From NCBI GenBank assembly GCA_963796125.1, contig CAWCKM010000051.1, positions 1 through 59,789 on the forward strand: 59,789 bases of DNA, written 5' to 3'. This DNA is from DASPRG01 sp963796125. GTDB taxonomy: Bacteria > Nitrospirota > Thermodesulfovibrionia > Thermodesulfovibrionales > SM23-35. The notes beneath the pieces are model-generated. The model was not told the DNA's origin. It saw only the letters and a program-made list of their open reading frames with translations, and made no database searches. Made by a program: the position numbers and the translations under genes. This document shows positions 1 to 8,284 of this stretch, one piece after another. The stretch's first letter is position 1. Every line of letters begins with the position of its first letter.

Positions 1-530
1 TCTCCTTCAAACTCTGTCAGGCAATATACCTTATATCCCTTTTCAGTAAGTTTTTTATATCCGCCAACATCGGGAAGGTTGACAATAAAAGCCATCTCTG
101 AGACTATGCCTCCTAATTTTTCTATTAGCGCTGCCGATGCAAGGGCTGTCCCCCCTGTGGCAAGGAGGTCGTCAACAATCAGAACCTTTGTTCCCTTTTT
201 AATGGCATCTTTGTGCATTTCGATTTTGTCAGTCCCATATTCCAGTTTATATTCATGGCTTATCCTTTCTGCGGGGAGTTTCCCTGCCTTTCTTATGGGT
301 ATAAATCCTCTGCCCAAGGTGTAAGAAAGTGCTCCTCCAATTATAAACCCCCTTGACTCTATTCCTACTATTACATCAAATTTCACATTCCCCTTGATGT
401 ATCTCTGCGTAAGATTGTCAATGACGAGTCTGAAACCCACAGGATCCTTGATAAGAGTGGTTATGTCCCTGAACATAATACCCTTCTTTGGGTAGTCGGG
501 GATTGTCCTTATCTTTGATTTGATAGGCAT
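1..530 (-). CDS. apt: Adenine phosphoribosyltransferase (3' end cut by window edge)
   Basis: Converts adenine and PRPP to AMP in the cytosol (purine salvage). I translated the minus strand from an ATG at 530, preceded by GGAGGTAGCA, a strong ribosome binding site. About 176 residues are visible. The PRPP-binding loop VLIVDDLLATGGTA lies near residues 116-129, and the N-terminus PDYPKKGIMFRDIT is typical of bacterial APRT. The last visible residues, LTEFEGE, are close to the usual C-terminus, so only a few residues are missing. It lies 12 bp downstream of mtnP on the same strand, and the pair makes sense because MTA phosphorylase releases adenine, which APRT recycles. Confidence 0.93.
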   Translation of the reverse strand, partial: MPIKSKIRTIPDYPKKGIMFRDITTLIKDPVGFRLVIDNLTQRYIKGNVKFDVIVGIESRGFIIGGALSYTLGRGFIPIRKAGKLPAERISHEYKLEYGTDKIEMHKDAIKKGTKVLIVDDLLATGGTALASAALIEKLGGIVSEMAFIVNLPDVGGYKKLTEKGYKVYCLTEFEG

Positions 531-542
531 TGCTACCTCCTT

Positions 543-1310
543 TTATTTTTTGCATTTGCACTCAGTATTTTTAATCTTTGATATAGTCTTTAGAAGCAAT
601 TTTTTAACATTGTCAGTATTTTTCTTCATCACGGAGAGTATCATCTCCCATGTGACAGGCTCTTCTCCCTCTTTCCAGCAGTCATAATCAGTTGACATTG
701 CTATTGTCTGGTAGCAGATCCCTAATTCCCTTGCCAGTATGACTTCAGGAACGGTTGACATATTTATGACATCAGCACCCCATGCCCTGAACATATGAGA
801 CTCTGCCTTCGTAGAAAACCTCGGACCCTCGATAGTAATTACAGTTCCATTCATATGATGTTTAAGTTTCAGTTCCTTTGCTGAATCGCTCAGAAGACAG
901 CGCAAATTTTCGCAGAATGGCTCACTCATCGCCGTATGTATCACCTTTTCGTCATGGAATGTAAGAGGGCGGTGTTTTGTGAAGTCTATGAATTGATCAA
1001 CGAATACAAGATCTCCGGGTCTAATTTTTTCTCTCAGAGAGCCGACTGCTGTGGTAGCAAGAATATGGGTACAGCCTTCCTTTTTAAGGGCATATATGTT
1101 TGCTCTGAAATTTACGCCTGTGGGATATATGGAATGTTCTTTGCCATGACGGGCAAGGATAACTGTATTAATCCCATCTATCTCACCGATTGTAAGTGCA
1201 GAAGAAGGGCTGCCGTAAGGGGTTTTAGTTTTTTTTTCTTTCATACTTTTCATAAGTCGTGGGTCGTCCATCCCTGATCCACCTATAATGCCCACCTTTA
1301 TACCATCCAT
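543..1310 (-). CDS. mtnP: S-methyl-5'-thioadenosine phosphorylase
   Basis: Phosphorolysis of methylthioadenosine to adenine and 5-methylthioribose-1-phosphate. The 255-residue protein has the N-terminal phosphate loop GIIGGSGMDD, the TTAVGSLRE strand, the substrate segment NMSTVPE and the purine-binding segment STDYDCWKE. Aspartates in that last segment are known in MTAP to select 6-aminopurines, so adenine specificity is expected. Length is normal for the family. It sits directly upstream of apt, which would use the adenine released. A paralogue at 16772-17558 carries Asn instead of Asp in the corresponding segment. Confidence 0.93.
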   Translation of the reverse strand: MDGIKVGIIGGSGMDDPRLMKSMKEKKTKTPYGSPSSALTIGEIDGINTVILARHGKEHSIYPTGVNFRANIYALKKEGCTHILATTAVGSLREKIRPGDLVFVDQFIDFTKHRPLTFHDEKVIHTAMSEPFCENLRCLLSDSAKELKLKHHMNGTVITIEGPRFSTKAESHMFRAWGADVINMSTVPEVILARELGICYQTIAMSTDYDCWKEGEEPVTWEMILSVMKKNTDNVKKLLLKTISKIKNTECKCKK

Positions 1311-1506
1311 AATTTCTCCTTTCCGAAATGAATTTTGACTAAAAAATATTAAAAAATAAAGTATACGAGCAAATCAAGCTTTAAAATTGCTTCATTAATA
1401 TTCTAGGGCTTTACTGACATAGCATTAATTGAAGTAAAAAGTAGAACAACTGGCATTGGACATCTGCCCTACCGAGCTTTTCTCTTTGACATGACGAGCC
1501 TCCGGT

Positions 1507-1670
1507 TCTCCCTCACCCTTGCCCTCTCCCCTCGAGGGAGAGGGGAATAATTTTTTATTAGTAATCTCCCCTCGCCCCTCTTTTGAAAAAGAGGGGATAC
1601 AAGAAGAAGGCTCTCCCCTCGAGGGTAGAGGGGATAAAAGAAGAAGGCTCTCTATTCGAGGCAGAGGAGT
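1507..1670. repeat. Cluster of G/C-rich palindromes in the 1311-1706 gap
   Basis: The gap between mtnP and the ABC permease holds no gene. It contains consecutive palindromes: arms CCCTCTCCC/GGGAGAGGG at about 1522-1545, CCCCTCTTTT with GAAAAAGAGGGG at 1575-1596, and a degenerate copy at 1612-1632. They belong to the same general family as copies near 24.2, 29.9, 37.5, 45.1 and 46.2 kb. A long plus-strand open frame runs through them but is only the shadow of the permease gene. Confidence 0.75.
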
Positions 1671-1706
1671 TTCAAAACCAAGAATTTCCGATAAGACCAG
1701 AATAGG

Positions 1707-2822
1707 TTACAGTGTCCTCTTGAAGGTCGCTATGGCTATCGTCATCATCACAGCGGTAAAAATGACGAGGAAGAAGATATCACCTGCAATAACAGCGAGA
1801 CCTGCATTCTTAAAGAGGATTGCCTTTAATGCATCAACGGCATATGCCTCCGGATTTATCTTCGCAAACACTTTGAGCCATCCGGGAAAGCTCGCAATCG
1901 GATATATTGCACCGCTTGGAAAGAAAAGGATAACGTTTAAGAATCCACTGAGAACACCGACGATCCTTGGATGGTTTGCCCTCCCGAGGATGACAAACAT
2001 CATGCTCAGAAGGCCAAGAGTCGTCAGTACGATTATAATCAATATGGAAGATATCTGTGTCACAGCTCTTGACAGAGGTATACCGGTCAAGAACAAACTC
2101 ACCGCCAGAATCAGAGAAGCGAGGAGAGTTGTTATCGACAGGCCGCTTATGATGAGACCTGATACGATGTGCGACTTGGAAAGTGGAGTGAGCAGATAGC
2201 TTTCTTCGATTCCAAGAAACCTGTCCATGACAAGATTGAAAACTCCTGTTGTGAGGGCTCCCAGGAATATGGCCATGATCACAACACCAGGGACAAGGGA
2301 CTGGTAATAATCGACTTTTCTGTACAGGTCTATGTCTCTCAGGTATATCGCATCTGACCTCTCCCTCACTGCAACATACTCGGCATCGAGAAAACGAACA
2401 GCACCGCCAATATAACCCCTCAGCGTATCAGATGATATGGAATCCGTATTGTCAAGGTAAAGTCCAACTTCTGCCTTGTTCTTCACAGCAACCCGCCTAT
2501 CGAAATCAGAAGGAATTATAAGCGCTGCTTTATATCTGCCATCACGAACTCCTTCAATGACATCCCTTTGGTCTGTTAGATTGATAAGGTTAAAGGTTGC
2601 CGGTCCTGCCTCAATGGCCCGTAAATTTTCCATAAGACGCTCTGAATAAGGTCCTGAGCTCTGATTTACAACAGCCAGGGGAAGATTTTTCAATTTTCCC
2701 TGGAATGAATTCCCTAAGATAACAAGGTAAAGAATGGGCATGACTATGCTCATTGCGATAACAATGGGGTTACGTTTGAATTTCTTCAGGTCTCTCTCTA
2801 TAACTGCAAACAGTCTTACCAT
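1707..2822 (-). CDS. ABC-2 type transporter permease
   Basis: Membrane subunit of an ABC exporter. The 371-residue protein has one N-terminal transmembrane helix (about residues 20-40, IVIAMSIVMPILYLVI), a large extracytoplasmic loop to about residue 175, then five hydrophobic helices to the C-terminus, the YhhJ/YbhS-like ABC-2 layout. The NPEAYAVDALKAIL segment before the last helix is typical. It is the last gene of the efflux operon TetR-TolC-adaptor-ATPase-permease, separated from the ATPase gene by a 172-bp gap holding an inverted repeat. Substrate cannot be told from sequence. Confidence 0.88.
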   Translation of the reverse strand: MVRLFAVIERDLKKFKRNPIVIAMSIVMPILYLVILGNSFQGKLKNLPLAVVNQSSGPYSERLMENLRAIEAGPATFNLINLTDQRDVIEGVRDGRYKAALIIPSDFDRRVAVKNKAEVGLYLDNTDSISSDTLRGYIGGAVRFLDAEYVAVRERSDAIYLRDIDLYRKVDYYQSLVPGVVIMAIFLGALTTGVFNLVMDRFLGIEESYLLTPLSKSHIVSGLIISGLSITTLLASLILAVSLFLTGIPLSRAVTQISSILIIIVLTTLGLLSMMFVILGRANHPRIVGVLSGFLNVILFFPSGAIYPIASFPGWLKVFAKINPEAYAVDALKAILFKNAGLAVIAGDIFFLVIFTAVMMTIAIATFKRTL

Positions 2823-2873
2823 ATCACTCTTTAAGCTTTTAGCCTAATGAGTTCATAAGTAATGTCTCATGAT

Positions 2874-2957
2874 TGTCATTCCCGCTTGTCGGTACCTCGC
2901 GATGCGGGGCAAGAATCTTTCTGAAAGAAGAAGGATTCTGGACAAGCCAGAATGACA
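2874..2957. repeat. Dispersed inverted repeat between permease and ATPase genes
   Basis: The arms TGTCATTCCCGCTTGTC (2874-2890) and GACAAGCCAGAATGACA (2941-2957) pair with few mismatches around an inner palindromic segment. The TGTCATTC...GAATGACA ends match a class of mobile-looking palindromic repeats; related TGTCA-ended elements occur at 17592-17662 and 54462-54544. Confidence 0.7.
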
Positions 2958-2994
2958 TAATAGCTGACTAAATGTGGTCTAACTTATGACCTTG

Positions 2995-4036
2995 TTAGTA
3001 ACTCTTAACTCTTAACTTTAACTTTATCTCCCCCATTTCTGGGGTACCCCGGCACCTAAAAAGAAGCTCACCTTCTTTGCCTCCTCTTCCCGGATAGACC
3101 TGTCCCGTATAGTGTATAAAAACATCTTCCAGGGACTGCTCGTGGATTGTGGCTGACAACACTTTAACACCAGATGATTTCATCTCATCCATGAGCACCG
3201 GGAGGTTCTGTGCACCACTGTCTACGTAGACCCTTACTGTGTTATTTTCAATGTTTGCCTTATGGACAAAAGATAATTTCTTTATTATCTCAACAATATT
3301 GAGTGATCAGGTTATCAATCGTTAAAGAGATGATGTCGTTACCGGGTATCTGTGATTTAAGTTCTTCAGGACTCCCAATTGCTATTATCTTCCCGGTATC
3401 GATAATTGCTACCCTGTCACATAAAATCTCTGCCTCTTCCATATAATGGGTCGAGAGAAATATGGTCATTGAATCACCTTCCCTGAGCTTCCTGAGAAAA
3501 TCCCAGACAACGTGTCGTGACTGTGGATCAAGCCCTATTGTAGGCTCATCAAGAAAAAGGATCTTTGGTCTGTGCACTAAAACCCGTGCAACCTCAAGTC
3601 TCCTTCTCATCCCACCTGAATATGCTGCAACAAGATCATTAGCTCGTGTGGTAAGACCAACCATCTCAAGGAGATATTCAATTCTCTCTTTCCTCTCTGT
3701 TGCGGCGATTCCATAGAACCGCCCGTAGATATCCATATTCTCATAGCCTGTTAGATCAAGGTCTGTCGTCATAGCCTGCGGGACAACACCTATCTCTCGT
3801 CTGACAGCATCGGGATTCTTTGCTACATCACAGCATGCAACAACTGCTCTTCCACTTGTTGGTTTCAGGAGAGTTGTCAGCATTCTGATAAGAGTTGTCT
3901 TTCCTGCCCCATTCGGACCAAGGAAGCCAAAGAACTCACCATCCATCACATCAAAACTCACATTATCTACAGCAGTAATTTGTCCAAATTTCTTGGTTAT
4001 ACCTAACACTTCAATGGATTTCGAATTCTGCATCAT
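2995..4036 (-). CDS. ABC transporter ATP-binding protein (one frameshift)
   Basis: ATPase of the drug or lipid exporter encoded by this operon. Residues about 38-45 hold Walker A (GPNGAGKTT), signature YSGGMRRR lies near 140 and Walker B ILFLDEPTIGLDP near 160. The first frame stops after ...LITQYC; shifting one base near 3291-3298 continues as IVEIIKKLSFVHKANIENN and then into the C-terminal domain of this subfamily (SLEDVFIHYTG). The intact product would be about 340 residues. The stop of the adaptor gene lies only 4 bp upstream of the start. The shift is more likely a sequence error than decay, because both halves are well conserved. Confidence 0.85.
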
Positions 4037-4039
4037 CTC

Positions 4040-5081
4040 TCATGCCTTCCTGGGTATTTTCACCTCGGTAGTCATCCCCGGCTTCAGCACTCCTTGAGGA
4101 TCTGCAACTCTTATCTTGATCTTAAAGGTTTTAATATCCTGCCTTCCGCGAGTCACATCCCTCTGTGTTGCAAATTCTGCATACCTTCCTATCTCTGACA
4201 CTTTTCCTTCGAATACCTTATTGGGAATTCCATCTGCTGTAATAAATGCTTCGCCACCGAGCACTACAGAACCTATCAGAGTCTCCTCAATATCTACCCT
4301 TACATACAGATTATCTGTATCCACTATGGTCATAATGGTCATGCCCGGAACTCACAGTCTCACCTTTCTCCATCGCCTTGAATATGACAGTCCCCGATAC
4401 TGGTGTCGTAATTATTGTGTCGCCGAGCTTTGATACATGATAAGAAAGGTTAGCCTCTGATACTTTTAAGTTTGCTTTTGCAGAGTTCAGTTGACTTGTC
4501 GAAGAATTGAGCTGGGCTATAGCTGCATCTCTTTTTGCATAAGAGGCAGACAGTTTTGCTTTAGAAGACATCAAGGATGCTACAGATGTATCATAATTGG
4601 TTTTGGCAACCTCAAAGGAATCTGTTGAAATCAGTTCCTCTTTATGAAGAGCTGTCGCACGGTCGAGTTTACTCTTTGCCTCTTCCACAACTGCCCGGGC
4701 CTTTTCTATGTCTGCTTCTGATGTCCTGATTTCTGCTTCAGCATTCTGGATACCTGCCTTTGCATTCTCAATAGCTGACCCGGCTACCATGACCGCCGCT
4801 TTTGCCTGCTCAATCCCTGCCCTTGCCTGCTCTACTGACGCCCGAAGATCATCACTTTCAAGTTTTATAACGACCTGGCTCTTCTCAACTTTATCTCCCT
4901 CATTGCAGCATATCTCAGAAATTCTTCCTGACACCTTTGAAGAGAGATTTACCTCTATTCCCTCAACGATTCCTGTTGTTTGGATAAAGTCAGTTCTTTT
5001 TCCCTTTCGGGTGTAGAAAAGCACAAGGATTGCGACCACCATCAAAATTACGACAGCTAAAATGATTATCTTTTTTTTCAT
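4040..5081 (-). CDS. HlyD-type periplasmic adaptor (one frameshift)
   Basis: Membrane-fusion protein linking the inner-membrane exporter to TolC. It has an N-terminal membrane anchor (MKKKIIILAVVILMVV), a lipoyl-like half-motif, a long Ala-rich coiled-coil hairpin (about residues 75-200) and the barrel domain ending GMTTEVKIPRKA. The reading frame breaks near 4340 at a GGG run: removing one G joins ETVSSG to MTIMTIVDTDNLYV. I chose the ATG at 5081, with AGGTAG upstream, over the GTG at 5096 that overlaps the preceding RND fragment. The product is about 345 residues, normal for YbhG-like adaptors. Confidence 0.87.
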
Positions 5082-5085
5082 AAAT

Positions 5086-5502
5086 CTACCTGCCACCTGA
5101 TGGCAGGGAATTGCTGACTTTCTTCCTTATAAACTTCCCCTCAAGGTCATCGAGTAAGTCATATGCTGCAGGTACTACAATAAGCGTCAAGAAAAGTGAT
5201 GTGAGGAGGCCACCAATAGTCGCTATTGCCATTGGTGACCGTGTCTCTGCACCTTCTCCGATCCCGATGGCTATGGGCATCATTCCAAAAATCATTGCAA
5301 AGGTAGTCATGAGAATAGGCCGTAATCTCACAGGACCAGCAGTTAGTATTGCTTCCTTTCTTCCCATCCCTTTTGCCCTCAGCGTGTTCGTATAGTCAAC
5401 AAGGAGTATAGCATTTTTTTTCACCAGTCCCATGAGGAGGATGACCCCTATAAGGCTGAAGATGTTTATCGTCTTTCCTGAATGTGCTTTTTGTTGAGAC
5501 AT
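5086..5502 (-). pseudogene. C-terminal remnant of an RND (AcrB-type) efflux pump
   Basis: The 138-residue open frame matches only the end of RND pumps: INIFSLIGVILLMGLVKKNA, then AGPVRLRPILMTT and GGLLTSLFLTLIVVPAAYD. RND proteins are about 1,000 residues, so roughly 85% is absent. A short unrelated N-terminus (MSQQKAHSGK) with a fair ribosome binding site (GAGGAATAAAACTC) precedes it, so a small membrane fragment could still be made. It lies between TolC and the adaptor gene, suggesting that this operon once carried an RND pump and now relies on the ABC exporter. That history is inference. Confidence 0.8.
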
Positions 5503-5539
5503 GAGTTTTATTCCTCATTTCTTTTCTCTTGTATTCTGA

Positions 5540-6886
5540 CTAATGACTGATGACTGTCTTTAACAGTGTTCCTGTTGCCCGTTTCAGAGCCAGTAGAAAC
5601 AATTTATAATTGTATTGTGCTCTGTTCAGCTGCCTTTCTGACTCAAGAAGAAGAGTGTTTGCATCTATTACATCAATGCTGTCTGCCAGCCCGTAGGTAA
5701 ACTGCCTTGACACCGCATCGTAATTTTCCCTCGCAAACTTTAGTTGGTCTTCGAGGGATTTCAGCGTGCCTCTCTGGGTCTTCAGTACAAGATAAGCACC
5801 CTCAACCTCAATATTGATTTTTTTCTGCAAATCGCTATAGGTCAGGTCAGCCTGTTTCTTTCTGGCCTCCGCCTCCCTGACTTCTGCTTTTCTTAATCCA
5901 CCTTCAAAGAGGGGGAAACCCAGTCTGAGCATTCCATATATGCTTTCATCATTAAAAAAGGAGGATGAAGGATCTTCATCCCTTTTAATATACCCCCCTT
6001 CAACTGAGAATGTGGGCCAGTATGCCCCTTTTGCATATCTGACCTGTTCCTCGGCTATCAGCTTCTGTATATGGTTTGACTTTAGCTCTGACCTTTCTCG
6101 CATAGCTTCTGCTTTCAGGGAAGAAAGTGGTTCCAGTTCATCAGAGTAAAACGTGTCTCCTGTTGAAGGACCTTCTGTATTGGTAGACTCTTTGAGACTA
6201 AAATCTCCTTCAATGCCAACTACTCGTGCAAGAACAGCTTGAGCAAGATTCAGGACATTTTCTGTTCTGATGAGCTCAGACTGTGCGCCTGATAGCTCTG
6301 CCTCTGCTCTGAGGAGGGCTGTCTTTGTGACTTCACCGACCTGCAACCTTATTTTGGCATCATCTCTGTATTTTGTTAGTCTCTTGACGTTCTCCTGTGC
6401 GATTTCTACAGCCTTCGCAGCCTGCAGTACATCATAGAATGATTCAGCAACTCGAAGGATATAAGCCTCCCTGGTTGTATAGAGATCGTATTCGCTGCTT
6501 TCGATTGCTTTCTGTGAAATCCTGAAATTGGTGATCTCCTTCCCACCCAGGGAAAATGACTGTCCAATGCTCACTCCCCATGATGAGGATGATTTCGGCT
6601 GGATGATAAAACTACCTGCTCCAGTGGATACACCCTTCTCCTCGCTGTATTGCATATATTCCCCGAATGCCGATACACCGGGCAGAAGGAATGAGAGAGC
6701 CTTGTCTTTTCCTCTCTTTGCAATGATGAGATTTTGCTCTGATATACCAACCTGCTCAGATCTTTCAAGGGCAATCCTGTAAAGGTCTTCGAGAGAATAT
6801 TCTTCTGCAGCAAAAAGATTTTGAGCTATGAAAACTATGAGCACAATAAAAAATTGTAAGACAATAAGCCGAACGTGAGAATTCAT
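5540..6886 (-). CDS. TolC-family outer-membrane efflux protein
   Basis: Outer-membrane channel of the tripartite exporter. 448 residues with a signal peptide (hydrophobic core about residues 8-24, cleavage near LFAAEE) and two repeats of the OEP helical-hairpin domain; EAYILRVAESFYDVLQA and GAYLVLKTQRGTLKSLEDQL mark equivalent helices of the two repeats. Its ATG overlaps the stop codon of the TetR gene by one to four bases, so the two are translationally coupled. Length is normal for the family. Confidence 0.9.
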   Translation of the reverse strand: MNSHVRLIVLQFFIVLIVFIAQNLFAAEEYSLEDLYRIALERSEQVGISEQNLIIAKRGKDKALSFLLPGVSAFGEYMQYSEEKGVSTGAGSFIIQPKSSSSWGVSIGQSFSLGGKEITNFRISQKAIESSEYDLYTTREAYILRVAESFYDVLQAAKAVEIAQENVKRLTKYRDDAKIRLQVGEVTKTALLRAEAELSGAQSELIRTENVLNLAQAVLARVVGIEGDFSLKESTNTEGPSTGDTFYSDELEPLSSLKAEAMRERSELKSNHIQKLIAEEQVRYAKGAYWPTFSVEGGYIKRDEDPSSSFFNDESIYGMLRLGFPLFEGGLRKAEVREAEARKKQADLTYSDLQKKINIEVEGAYLVLKTQRGTLKSLEDQLKFARENYDAVSRQFTYGLADSIDVIDANTLLLESERQLNRAQYNYKLFLLALKRATGTLLKTVISH

Positions 6887-7482
6887 TTCAATGTCCCCCT
6901 TAAAAAGATGTCTACAAATTCTCTTATCGTTTTGTCAGTATCTATGTCTCTGTATTTCTTGAACATATGAAATTCCCTCGCATTAAAATATGAAAAAAAC
7001 ATCCCGAGAAATGCACGTGCCCCACTTTCGGTATCAAACTCTCTCAAAATCCCCTTTGTGTGCATTAGCTGGAAATACGATGCGAGAGTCTTAATCATCT
7101 CATCGATAAACCCGTGATAAATCTTATATATCTTCTCAGGATAGCGTCGCATTTCTGAATTCATTATCTGTATCATTTCTTTCCTTGAGTCAAGGGTATC
7201 GAGGAATTTCTTTGCGATGACTGTCAAAGCCTTCTGAGAGGACATGTGTGAAATTTCCGGAAGAAGACCCCTGAGGATAGGGAGAAACGAGTAAGTGTTA
7301 AGGACTTCTCCAAAAAGTCTCTCTTTTGAAGGAAAGTGCCTGAAAAGAGTCACCTCGGCAATTCCTGCATCTTTTGCAATTTCCTTTGTGGTTGCCCCGA
7401 GATAGCCCTTTTTTGAGAAAAGTTTCAATGCTGTCTCAAGGATTTTATCCCTTGTTAAGGAGGATTTTTCTTTTTTACTCAT
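6883..7482 (-). CDS. TetR/AcrR-family repressor of the efflux operon
   Basis: 199 residues. The N-terminal helix-turn-helix spans about residues 10-55 (ILETALKLFSKKGYLGATT, then AGIAEVTLFRHFPSKERL), and the remainder is a helical ligand-binding domain that I cannot assign to a ligand. It is the first gene of the efflux operon, overlapping tolC, and is thus probably an autoregulated local repressor. A perfect inverted repeat at 7528-7545, 46 bp upstream of its start, is the obvious binding site. Confidence 0.92.
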   Translation of the reverse strand: MSKKEKSSLTRDKILETALKLFSKKGYLGATTKEIAKDAGIAEVTLFRHFPSKERLFGEVLNTYSFLPILRGLLPEISHMSSQKALTVIAKKFLDTLDSRKEMIQIMNSEMRRYPEKIYKIYHGFIDEMIKTLASYFQLMHTKGILREFDTESGARAFLGMFFSYFNAREFHMFKKYRDIDTDKTIREFVDIFLRGTLK

Positions 7483-7527
7483 GAAACCCTCAATTTTTCC
7501 TGTTCCCTTTCAGATTTTATTTATGAT

Positions 7528-7545
7528 TGTTAGTGCTTACTAACA
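7528..7545. promoter_or_regulatory. Palindromic operator, probable TetR binding site
   Basis: TGTTAGT-GCTT-ACTAACA is a perfect 7-bp inverted repeat with a 4-bp spacer, in the gap upstream of the TetR gene. The TTAGT...ACTAA form resembles operators of AcrR-like regulators. The assignment to this regulator is inferred from position. Confidence 0.75.
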
Positions 7546-7616
7546 TTTTAAATACATCATTTCCTGTTGTCAAGAAGAACTATTGTCTTAAATTTCGGCT
7601 TGTATTACAAAGGAAG

Positions 7617-7967
7617 CTATTTAACGCTGATGATTTTGTTCTTATCGCCGAGGAGAATTATCTTTGGATTGAATCCCTTTGCATTGTTATCGTCAACATA
7701 GCTATAGCAGAAAATGATGATTTTGTCACCGACAACACCCTTCCTTGCTGTTGGCCCGTTCAGGCAGACTTCACCTTTCCTGCCAGAGATTACATATGTC
7801 ACAAACCTCTCCCCGTTGTTGAGGTTGCTTACCATAATCTGTTCGTAGGGAAGTATCCCGGCTTTCTTCATGACCTCTCCATCGAGAGTCAAACTGCCTT
7901 CATAGGAGAGGTTAGACTCCGTAACCGTCGCCTTGTGGACCTTTGCTCTTAACATGCATCGAAACAT
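7617..7967 (-). CDS. panD: Aspartate 1-decarboxylase
   Basis: Makes beta-alanine for pantothenate and CoA. 116 residues, close to the usual 115-130. The zymogen self-cleaves at Gly-Ser; the pair is visible in LSYEGSLTLD (about residues 24-25), giving the pyruvoyl cofactor. The conserved RFVTYVISG and GAxGD-like stretch (ARKGVVGD) are present. It starts 12 bp after the end of gatC on the same strand, so it is probably co-transcribed with the helicase and gatC. Confidence 0.94.
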   Translation of the reverse strand: MFRCMLRAKVHKATVTESNLSYEGSLTLDGEVMKKAGILPYEQIMVSNLNNGERFVTYVISGRKGEVCLNGPTARKGVVGDKIIIFCYSYVDDNNAKGFNPKIILLGDKNKIISVK

Positions 7968-7978
7968 ATTGCCTCTGG

Positions 7979-8273
7979 TTAAATCTGTTCTATAATCTTC
8001 GGCACCCTGAAGAATTTATCAGTATGGTCCGGCGCATTCATCAGGGCATCTTCTCTCGGGATTGAAGGCCCCGGATACGTCATCCCGCATCACATTACTG
8101 AGGGGCAGGACATGGGATGTCGGTTCAACGTCTGTCGTGTCGAGTTCATTGAGCTTTTCCATATAATCAAGGATACTGCTGAGTTGTGATCCAAAGAGAT
8201 CCTTTTCCTCCTCCGTAAGAGACAGTCTCGCCAATGATGCAATGTGTTCAATATTTTCTTTCGATATGCTCAC
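7979..8273 (-). CDS. gatC: Asp/Glu-tRNA amidotransferase subunit C (one frameshift)
   Basis: Small stabilising subunit of GatCAB, which amidates mischarged Glu-tRNA(Gln) and Asp-tRNA(Asn). The first frame reads MSISKENIEHIASLARLSLT...EPTSHVLP and leaves the family at a CCCC run (8069-8072). Dropping one base gives GPSIPREDALMNAPDH and then KFFRVPKIIEQI, the classic GatC ending, with TAA at 7979. The restored protein is 97 residues. gatA and gatB are not in the window. As GatC is normally needed for viability where it is used, the frameshift is probably a consensus error. Confidence 0.88.
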
Positions 8274-8284
8274 TGTTCTGCCTG

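Noticed and set aside
1519..2199. 226-residue plus-strand open frame over the permease gene
   Set aside because: It is antisense to the conserved ABC-2 permease, and its N-terminal part is translated palindromic repeats.
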